A stretch of DNA of 27,882 bases from an uncultured Coriobacteriaceae bacterium (GTDB taxonomy: Bacteria; Actinomycetota; Coriobacteriia; Coriobacteriales; Atopobiaceae). This document shows positions 22,122 through 27,882 of the stretch, piece after piece (within the stretch, counting starts at the first letter, position 1; each line of letters opens with the position of its first letter). The notes under the pieces are model-generated. The model was not told the origin of the DNA, ran no database searches, and was given only the letters and a program-made list of their open reading frames with translations. The position numbers and the translations under genes were made by a program. The stretch spans positions 1 through 27,882 of the forward strand of contig UWSJ01000011.1 in assembly GCA_900549525.1 (NCBI GenBank). The letters run 5' to 3'.

Positions 22122-22925
22122 CTACAGCCCCGTGACGTGCAGGGCCACGAGCGCGGCGACCCAGGCGACGCAGGCGAGGGCGAAGACGCCGTCGGCCGGG
22201 CGGACGTGCGGCACGTGGTAGCGGGTGCGTCCCGCTCCTCCCTCGTAGCACCGGGCGTCGAGCGCGCGCGAGAGGTTCTGCGCGTGGCGGAGTGCCCCGG
22301 CAAACACCGGCACGAGCACGGCCCCGAGGGCGCGGACGCGCGCGACGGGTCCTCCCTCGTCGAACGAACCGCCACGGGCGGCCTGCGCGTCCATCACCGA
22401 CTGCGTCTCGTCGGCGAGGACGGGCACGAAGCGCAGCGCGAGCGACAGGACCATCGAGATCTCGTGCGCGGGCACGCCGAGGCGTGCGAGCGGCGAGAGC
22501 AGCGACTCGAAGGCGTCCGTGAGCGCCGTGGGCGTGGTGGTGAGCAAAAGCGTGGCCCCCATGGTGATGGCGACGATGAGGCGCAGCGCGTAGAGCGCGG
22601 CCGTCCAGAGCCCTGCCGTGGTGGCGACGAGGGGGCCGATGGCGAACAGGACGGCCTCGCCCTTTGTCACGAAGAGGTTGAACACCGCGATGGCGAGGGC
22701 GAACGGCACGATGGGACGCACGCTCGCGACGACCGTTGGGACGGGAAGCCGGGTGGCGGCGACGAGCGCCCCTGCGAGCACGAGGGCGAGCGCGAGCTGC
22801 ACGGGGCTGCTGACGGCAATGGTCGAGATGAGCAGGCCCGTGAGGCAGACGACCTTCACGCGGGGATCGAGGCGGTGGACGGGGGAGGACGCGGGCACGT
22901 AGTGGCCGATGGGCGAGGCTAGCAC
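22122..22925 (-). CDS. ecfT: ECF transporter transmembrane component
   Basis: 267-residue EcfT (CbiQ family) that links the substrate-binding protein to the ATPase. About five membrane helices are visible. The two cytoplasmic coupling motifs AQAARGG (Ala-Arg-Gly) and ALDARCYEGG (Ala-Arg-Cys) that contact the EcfA domains are present. The GTG start at 22925 overlaps the end of the ecfA gene by seven bases and follows AGGAGGAGG. It is the last gene of the riboflavin ECF operon. In 21906-22121, downstream, only a short CCTCCA…TGGAGG hairpin was noticed. Confidence 0.93.
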   Translation of the reverse strand: MLASPIGHYVPASSPVHRLDPRVKVVCLTGLLISTIAVSSPVQLALALVLAGALVAATRLPVPTVVASVRPIVPFALAIAVFNLFVTKGEAVLFAIGPLVATTAGLWTAALYALRLIVAITMGATLLLTTTPTALTDAFESLLSPLARLGVPAHEISMVLSLALRFVPVLADETQSVMDAQAARGGSFDEGGPVARVRALGAVLVPVFAGALRHAQNLSRALDARCYEGGAGRTRYHVPHVRPADGVFALACVAWVAALVALHVTGL

Positions 22926-24745
22926 GAGCGCACCTCCTCCTGTGCAGAGCGGGCGCGCTCACGCAGGGCGGCCACGAGCTCGGGCGTCGTGAGCGGCTCT
23001 CCGGTGACGTTGACACCGAGCCCTTCGAGCTCGCGCGAGAGCAGAAGCGCCGCGGGGACGCCGAGGCCAATCTCGTGCAGCTTCTCCCCGTGGGAGAACA
23101 CCTCGTGCGGGGTCCCCCCCATCACGACGGAGCCCGCGTTGAGGACGACAACACGGTCGGCGAGCGCCGCGACGTCCTCCATCGAGTGGGAGATCATGAG
23201 CATGGCGACGCCGCCTTCATGGAGGCTGCGGATGACCTCGCGCAGGCGTTCGGCGGCACGGGGGTCGAGGCCCGCCACGGGCTCATCGAGGACGAGCAGC
23301 GTGGGCTCCATGGCCAACACGCCGGCGAGTGCGACGAGGCGCCGCTGGCCGCCGGAGAGGCCGAACGGGGATGCCCCCTCCTTGTCGGAAAGGCCGAGAA
23401 ACGCGAGCTGCCTCTCGACGCGGCGACGTACCTCGTCCGCGGCAAGTCCAAGGTTGCGGGGCCCGTAGGCGACGTCGTCGAAGACCGTCTCGGCAAAGAG
23501 CTGCCGCTCGGGGTGCTGCATGACGTAGCCAACGGTGCCGCGAAGGCGGCGACGACCGCGCTTGCTCGACGTGTCGATGCCGGTGACCTCGACGGTGCCG
23601 GACGTTGGCTCGGCGAGCGCGCAGGCGAGTCGGGCGAGGGTCGATTTGCCCGATCCCGTCTGGCCGACGAGCGCCACGAGCTCTCCGGGGGCCACCTCGA
23701 GCGAGACGTGGTCGAGCGCGACGCGGGTTCCGTAGCGAAAGCTCACGTCTCGGAGTCGGAGAGCGGGGGCGTCGACCGTGGTGGAGTTGGCTGGCGCGGC
23801 GGCGGGCTCTTCGGCAGGCGACAGCGGGGCGGCATTGTTCGCGGCGGGCACGGGTTGCCTCGCCATCTCACCGCCCTGCAGCTTCCGTGCAAGCTCCTGG
23901 GCGGAGCAGCAGGGAGCAAGGCCGAGGTCGAGCGAGACGCGCGTGGCGAGCGGCACGTCGAGACCGAGCTCGCGCAGCTTCGCGGCGTGCGAGAAGACCT
24001 CGCGCGGCGCTCCCTCGAGGACGATGGTCCCGGCGCTCATCACGACCACGCGATCGGCGGCGAGCGCCTCGTCCATGAAGTGCGTGACGTGCAGGAGCGT
24101 GACGCCTTCGCGCTGCAGCTGGGCGAGGAGGCGCATCACGCCGCGCCGTCCGCGAACGTCGAGCATGGCACCCGGTTCGTCGAGGACGAGCATGTCCGGG
24201 CGCATGGCGAGCGCTCCCGCGATGGCGACGCGCTGCTGTTGGCCACCGGAGAGGCGCAGGGGGTCGGAGAGGGCCCGGTCGGCGAGGGCCACGCGCTCGA
24301 GTTCCTCGTCCACCCTGCGCGCGATCTCGGCCGAGGGAACGCCGAGGTTCTCCGGCCCGAAGGCCACGTCGTCGGCGACCACGCTCGTGACGAGCTGGTC
24401 CTCGGGGTTCTGGAACACGAGGCCCGTGCGGTGGCGGGCCTCGCGATAGGCCTCGGCGTCCGGGTTGGCGCCGTCGAACGCGACGCGCCCGGCAAGCTCC
24501 ACCGTTCCGGCGTCGGGGGCCTCGAGCCCGCAGACGAGCTGGGCGAGGGTCGACTTGCCCGACCCGTTTGCCCCGAGCACACAGAGCCGCTCGCCCGCGC
24601 GAATGTCGAGCGCGAGGCCGTCGAGCGCCCAGGTGGTGCCCCCGTCGTAGGTGAGGCGCACGTCGTGCAGGCTCACACGAACGGGCGGCACGGCAAGCCT
24701 CGCCGCGCCGCCCGCATGCGGGGCCTTGTTGAAAGGTTCCCTCAC
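22919..24745 (-). CDS. ecfA: ECF transporter ATPase, EcfA1-EcfA2 fusion
   Basis: 608 residues holding two complete ABC ATPase domains. Domain 1 (about 22-262): Walker A GANGSGKS 58-65, FQNPEDQLV, LSGGQ 165-169, LVLDEP 186-191. Domain 2 (about 327-570): Walker A GQTGSGKS 361-368, MQHPERQLF, LSGGQ 463-467, LVLDEP 484-489. An Ala/Pro-rich linker (295-325) joins them. In most Firmicutes these are separate EcfA1 and EcfA2 proteins. It powers RibU, encoded just upstream, through EcfT. GTG 24745 lies one base after the ribU stop with GGGGAG ahead of it. Confidence 0.93.
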   Translation of the reverse strand: MREPFNKAPHAGGAARLAVPPVRVSLHDVRLTYDGGTTWALDGLALDIRAGERLCVLGANGSGKSTLAQLVCGLEAPDAGTVELAGRVAFDGANPDAEAYREARHRTGLVFQNPEDQLVTSVVADDVAFGPENLGVPSAEIARRVDEELERVALADRALSDPLRLSGGQQQRVAIAGALAMRPDMLVLDEPGAMLDVRGRRGVMRLLAQLQREGVTLLHVTHFMDEALAADRVVVMSAGTIVLEGAPREVFSHAAKLRELGLDVPLATRVSLDLGLAPCCSAQELARKLQGGEMARQPVPAANNAAPLSPAEEPAAAPANSTTVDAPALRLRDVSFRYGTRVALDHVSLEVAPGELVALVGQTGSGKSTLARLACALAEPTSGTVEVTGIDTSSKRGRRRLRGTVGYVMQHPERQLFAETVFDDVAYGPRNLGLAADEVRRRVERQLAFLGLSDKEGASPFGLSGGQRRLVALAGVLAMEPTLLVLDEPVAGLDPRAAERLREVIRSLHEGGVAMLMISHSMEDVAALADRVVVLNAGSVVMGGTPHEVFSHGEKLHEIGLGVPAALLLSRELEGLGVNVTGEPLTTPELVAALRERARSAQEEVRSC

Positions 24746-24746
24746 G

Positions 24747-25322
24747 CTACTCCCCGACGAGCGTGGAGACCGGCTTGTACACGAGCTGCGTCACGACGCA
24801 GTTGAGCGCGACCTTGAGGAGGTTGAACGGCAGCAGGACCGGCACGATCATCGCGATGACGTCTGCCGTGGAGACGCTGGCGTAGATCGGTGTCACGATG
24901 ACGTTGCCCACGATGGCGACGACGAGCGTCACGACGGCGCCGAGCGCCATGCCAAGCAGCGATCCCTTGCGCGAGCGGGTCTTCTCGTACACGAGAGCCG
25001 CGGGGACGGTGAGCGCCAGCGCGCAGAGGATGCCCATGAGGCCGCCGAACGGGTTCATGAAGAGGTGCGGCAGCCAGGAGAGCACGGCGACGAGCGCGCC
25101 GGTGGCCGGGCCGAAGGCGAGGCCGGCGACGAGCTGCACCACGCCCGAGGGGTCGTACTTGAGGTACGGCGCCGGCGGGAAGATGCCGATCTCGACGTAG
25201 CTGGCCACCATGGCAAGCGCCACGAACAGCGCCGTGACGGCAAGACGCTGCGTGGACCAGCCGCCGGAGGTGGTGCCGGTGGTGGAGTGGGATGCGGGAC
25301 GTGCGGTGGGAGATGTGGCCAT
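24747..25322 (-). CDS. ribU: Riboflavin ECF transporter substrate-binding component
   Basis: 191-residue integral membrane S-component with about six helices. The segment IGIFPPAPYLKYDPSGVVQLVAGLAFGP matches RibU family architecture, followed by WLPHLFMNPFGGLMGI. The FMN riboswitch directly upstream is strong independent evidence for riboflavin as substrate. The first 22 residues are polar and poorly conserved. ATG 25322 is chosen because GGAGGG lies six bases upstream; an in-frame start at 25364 would fall inside the riboswitch. The protein binds riboflavin at the membrane and is turned over by the EcfA/EcfT proteins encoded next in the operon. Confidence 0.92.
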   Translation of the reverse strand: MATSPTARPASHSTTGTTSGGWSTQRLAVTALFVALAMVASYVEIGIFPPAPYLKYDPSGVVQLVAGLAFGPATGALVAVLSWLPHLFMNPFGGLMGILCALALTVPAALVYEKTRSRKGSLLGMALGAVVTLVVAIVGNVIVTPIYASVSTADVIAMIVPVLLPFNLLKVALNCVVTQLVYKPVSTLVGE

Positions 25323-25335
25323 GACGGGCCCTCCG

Positions 25336-25530
25336 TTTCTTCCATCCGGACTTGGGCGCCGCATGCGCCGTCACCGTTGGCCCCGGATTCTCACCGGATC
25401 AGCCGCGTATTCGCGGGTCGCGGGCTTCTGGGGCGTCCATGTGGCCGAGAAAGGCCAAGGATGGGCCATGCCCGGCCCGAGACGCGCCAGTTACCGCCAG
25501 TGGGGAATTACACCCCGCCCTGAAACTGAC
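25336..25530 (-). ncRNA. FMN riboswitch (RFN element)
   Basis: Minus-strand sequence shows the conserved blocks in order: AGGGCGGGGTGTAATTCCCC, then ACTGGCGGTAA, later GATCCGGTGAGAATCCGG, GGCCAACGGTGAC and finally AGTCCGGATGGAAGAA. P1 is seen as GTTTC pairing with GAAAC at the two ends. The ribosome-binding site of ribU follows almost at once and no intrinsic terminator lies between, so control is probably translational: FMN binding would shut off riboflavin uptake. TGACGG just 5' of the element is complementary to CCGTCA overlapping the ribU start. Confidence 0.95.
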
Positions 25531-25536
25531 GCCGTC

Positions 25537-25565
25537 AGGGTAGGCGCATTTGTGGGTATCGTCAA
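25537..25565 (-). promoter_or_regulatory. Promoter of the riboflavin transport operon
   Basis: On the minus strand TTGACG (25565-25560) and TACCCT (25542-25537) are 17 bases apart. The predicted start near 25530 falls at the 5' edge of the FMN riboswitch, supporting the assignment. The divergent murB start is 91 bases away; TATGCT (25583-25588) is a weak + strand -10 candidate for it. Confidence 0.65.
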
Positions 25566-25655
25566 GTGACGGCGCGGCGCGGTATGCTTCGCCGTGCCGA
25601 GGCGGTGCCGTGCCGCCCTTTTCTGACCAATACGCCCGGTTCTCCGGAGGTTTGC

Positions 25656-26621
25656 ATGTCCAACGACTTTGAGGCCGCCCCCTCTCGCGAGCAGCGGCTC
25701 GCGTACGACCGCATGGCGCTCACCGAGACGCTCTGCGACCTCGTGGGCGACGACCACGTGCTCGTGAACGAGCCAATGGCCCGCCACACCACCTTCCGCG
25801 TGGGAGGCCCGGCCGACCTGTACGTCATGCCCCGGACGATGGCGCAGCTCGTGCACGTCATCCATGCGTGCCGCGAGGAAGACGCGCCCTACTTCCTGCT
25901 AGGCCTGGGCTCCGATCTGCTCGTGGGCGACGGGGGATTCCGCGGCGTGATGGTCGCCTGTCCCGAGGGGCTCTCGGGCATCGAGGTGAGCGGCGTGCGC
26001 ATTACCTGCCAGCCCGGGGCCGCCCTGGCGGACGTCTCCCGTGCGGCGGCGGACCACGCACTCACGGGCCTCGAGTTTGCCTGCGGCATTCCGGGCAGCG
26101 TGGGCGGGGCGGTCTTCATGAACGCCGGCGCCTATGACGGCTGCGTGGCCGACGTGCTCGCAAGTGCCACAGTGCTCGGGCAGGATGGCGACATCTTCGA
26201 CGTGCCCGTCTCCGAGCTTGACCTGGGCTACCGTACGAGCCGCGTGCGCACCCAGGGGCTTGTGGTGCTCTCCGCGACCTTTGCCCTCGCCCATGGTGAC
26301 GAGGGCGAGATTCGCGCCAAGATGGCCGACCTTACGGCCCGTCGCGAGGAGAAGCAGCCGCTCGAGCTGCCGAGCGCCGGCTCCACGTTCAAGCGCCCCG
26401 AGGGCCACTTCGCCGGCAAGCTCATCACCGACGCGGGTCTCAAGGGCTATCAGGTGGGCGGCGCGGCCGTCTCCACCAAGCACGCGGGCTTCGTCGTGAA
26501 CCTGGGTGGGGCCAGCGCGGCCGACGTGCGCGCGGTTATCGCTCACGTACAGGACGAGGTGGGCCGCCAGTTTGGCGTAGAGCTCGAGCCTGAGGTTCGC
26601 TTCGTTGGGGAGTTCTACTAG
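25656..26621 (+). CDS. murB: UDP-N-acetylenolpyruvoylglucosamine reductase
   Basis: 321-residue cytoplasmic flavoenzyme that reduces UDP-GlcNAc-enolpyruvate to UDP-MurNAc with NADPH, the second committed step of peptidoglycan synthesis. FAD-binding features HTTFRVGGPAD (44-54), GIPGSVGGAVFMNAGAY (144-160) and the catalytic SAGSTFKRP (Ser243) and EPEVRFVG (Glu313) are present. The usual GSNLL loop reads GLGSDLLV, with Asp87 in place of Asn, worth noting. ATG 25656 follows GGAGGT. It is a single gene here, divergent from the ribU operon and convergent with the beta-lactamase-fold gene across a 35-base gap that holds a small GCGCG/CGCGC hairpin. Confidence 0.95.
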   Translation: MSNDFEAAPSREQRLAYDRMALTETLCDLVGDDHVLVNEPMARHTTFRVGGPADLYVMPRTMAQLVHVIHACREEDAPYFLLGLGSDLLVGDGGFRGVMVACPEGLSGIEVSGVRITCQPGAALADVSRAAADHALTGLEFACGIPGSVGGAVFMNAGAYDGCVADVLASATVLGQDGDIFDVPVSELDLGYRTSRVRTQGLVVLSATFALAHGDEGEIRAKMADLTARREEKQPLELPSAGSTFKRPEGHFAGKLITDAGLKGYQVGGAAVSTKHAGFVVNLGGASAADVRAVIAHVQDEVGRQFGVELEPEVRFVGEFY

Positions 26622-26656
26622 CCCGCCATGTCCCCGCGCGGCCCGCGCGACACTTG

Positions 26657-27838
26657 CTACGCCGTGGGGGCGGCGGCGCCGCGCACGGAGAGCAGGGGCG
26701 CCACGAGCGACTCGAGCTTCGCGAAGTCCTCGGGTGCGTTTGTCATGAGGGCAACGACGACGTCACCAGAGTTGGTGCGGATGACGCCGGCGTCCACCGT
26801 CGTCCCGTACGCGGAGTCCGACCCTGGATACCAGCCCGCCTTCGACCACGTCGTGCCGAGGCCGCCCGCAGCCTCGTGGATGGCGCTCGTCTCGGGGCTG
26901 GAGAACGCCCGGGCAAGCCAGTCGGCCCCGTCTGCCCCCGACGTGAGGAAGTCATAGCTCTGCTTCCAGAGGGCGAGCAGCTGGTTGGGCGTGTAGAACT
27001 CGTACCAGTCATCGGAGAGGCCGCCCGCCCGCTGCTTCTGGGCCTCTGCCTCAATTGTCTCGGTTGCCCCGTAAGAGGGAAGGCTCTCGGCCCCGGACAC
27101 CTGGGCCATCTGCGCAAACGTTGAGGTTCCATAGGTCTTGCGCAGGGAGGTGTAGGCGTCGTTGTCCGAGTATTGCAGGATTGCGCTGATGCGCGTGGCC
27201 TCGCTCGTGACGGATGCCCCCAGGTCGTATTCCACGAGGCTCGTGACGTAGGGGCCCTTGATTGAGCTTGCGGAGTAGAACGCCGCGTCGGCGTTGTAGC
27301 TCACCGTGACGCCCGTGCTCACGTCGAGCAGGGCGTAGCCGACCTCGAAGCCCGCGTCTTCGATGGCCTGCGTTGCATGGGCGAGCTGGTCGAGCGCCGC
27401 AGCCGTCGAGGCGCTGACGGCACCGCTTGAGCCACCAATTACGGGAAGCGAGGTGTCCTCTGGCGCGATCTGGGCGGGGAAGAGGAGATCGGGGGCATAG
27501 GCGGTTGCGGTCACGCCGTAGAGGGGCGTGCCCCCGATGCCCGCCGCGCCGCCGCGTGCCTTTGCCGGGTGGGGCGCAACGATGCCCGAGACGACCACGA
27601 TGACGAGGACGAGCGCCGCCGCGCCGGCCGCGATGGGCGCCACGCGAACGAGGCTGGAGACGAGGCCGTGTCGCCGCCCCGAGAACAGGGGGCGATGTGC
27701 GCCACGAGACTTCGGGCCGCCGCCGGGCGAACCTGCGCCGCCTTGCCTGCCGGCGTCGCGGGCGGCGCTGCCGGGCATGCGGAGGCTGACGAGCGGGGAG
27801 GGTCTGCCGACGAGCGACGAGCCGCGCGGCATCTCCAT
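26657..27838 (-). CDS. Membrane-anchored class A beta-lactamase-fold serine hydrolase
   Basis: 393 residues from ATG 27838: a basic, Gly/Ser/Arg-rich cytoplasmic tail, one membrane helix (about 62-87) and an external domain with Ser191-x-x-Lys194 (SASSIKGPY), Ser224-Asp-Asn (YSDNDAY) and Lys333-Ala-Gly (WSKAGW), the three motif positions of class A serine beta-lactamases. No convincing ExxLN omega-loop motif is seen, so a true antibiotic-hydrolysing activity is doubtful; a cell-wall related or unknown serine hydrolase is more likely. No good ribosome-binding site precedes 27838 and the frame stays open, with similar composition, to the right edge of the window, so the true start may lie outside. 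Confidence 0.8.
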   Translation of the reverse strand: MEMPRGSSLVGRPSPLVSLRMPGSAARDAGRQGGAGSPGGGPKSRGAHRPLFSGRRHGLVSSLVRVAPIAAGAAALVLVIVVVSGIVAPHPAKARGGAAGIGGTPLYGVTATAYAPDLLFPAQIAPEDTSLPVIGGSSGAVSASTAAALDQLAHATQAIEDAGFEVGYALLDVSTGVTVSYNADAAFYSASSIKGPYVTSLVEYDLGASVTSEATRISAILQYSDNDAYTSLRKTYGTSTFAQMAQVSGAESLPSYGATETIEAEAQKQRAGGLSDDWYEFYTPNQLLALWKQSYDFLTSGADGADWLARAFSSPETSAIHEAAGGLGTTWSKAGWYPGSDSAYGTTVDAGVIRTNSGDVVVALMTNAPEDFAKLESLVAPLLSVRGAAAPTA

Positions 27839-27882
27839 GGACGTGGCGCGTGCGGGGCGCTTCGAAGAGGAGCGAATCTCGC

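Noticed and set aside
23075..24805. 576-codon + strand open frame across ecfA
   Set aside because: Antisense shadow; the - strand has two complete sets of ABC motifs.

Overview
The window looks like a piece of a high-GC actinobacterial chromosome, most likely from the class Coriobacteriia (Olsenella/Atopobium/Collinsella type). This is inferred from strong G/C in third codon positions, frequent GTG starts, tightly coupled operons with GTGA/ATGA overlaps, a fused two-domain EcfA, and a lactate dehydrogenase/Etf operon of the anaerobic type. No tRNA, rRNA, IS element, prophage or CRISPR array was found. Most genes are housekeeping or metabolic; the unusual material is mostly between genes.

Layout. 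(1) 1-4341, + strand: a phosphonate/phosphate-type ABC importer (end of phnD, phnC, two phnE) followed by a 5'-nucleotidase-family metallophosphatase with no visible signal peptide. (2) 4342-4827: a 486-bp gap between convergent genes, holding a terminator and three copies of a repeat with an exact 81-bp period, each copy a nested inverted repeat. (3) 4828-7700, - strand: a zinc-responsive efflux operon (ArsR/SmtB regulator, free-standing HMA metallochaperone, P1B-type ATPase), with three matching 7-4-7 operators, one of them inside a consensus promoter. (4) 7760-8477, - strand: dCMP deaminase and a small frameshifted ORF behind it. (5) 8560-9739, + strand: a strong promoter, an isoleucine-rich 16-residue leader ORF, a set of mutually exclusive hairpins ending in an intrinsic terminator, then an MhpD-family hydratase with a Cys-rich N-terminus. 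(6) 9886-11166, - strand: a YgjP-type metallopeptidase and xanthine phosphoribosyltransferase. (7) 11392-15103, + strand: FAD-dependent lactate/glycolate-type dehydrogenase, EtfB, and EtfA with a two-cluster ferredoxin domain, resembling the electron-confurcating lactate dehydrogenase complex. (8) 15206-16953, - strand: a two-component system whose kinase has almost no extracytoplasmic region. (9) 17128-21905, - strand: a protein with two peptidoglycan-binding domains, a polyprenyl diphosphate synthase, GalE, and a secreted coiled-coil cell-wall hydrolase. (10) 22122-25565, - strand: an FMN riboswitch controlling a complete ECF riboflavin transporter (RibU, fused EcfA, EcfT). (11) 25656-26621 +: murB. 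(12) 26657 to near the right edge, -: a membrane-anchored class A beta-lactamase-fold protein that may start beyond the window.

Together the genes suggest an anaerobic, lactate-metabolising, riboflavin-importing host-associated bacterium with considerable cell-envelope investment. The observations most worth following are the isoleucine-leader attenuator in front of an MhpD-family gene and the 81-bp repeat array.
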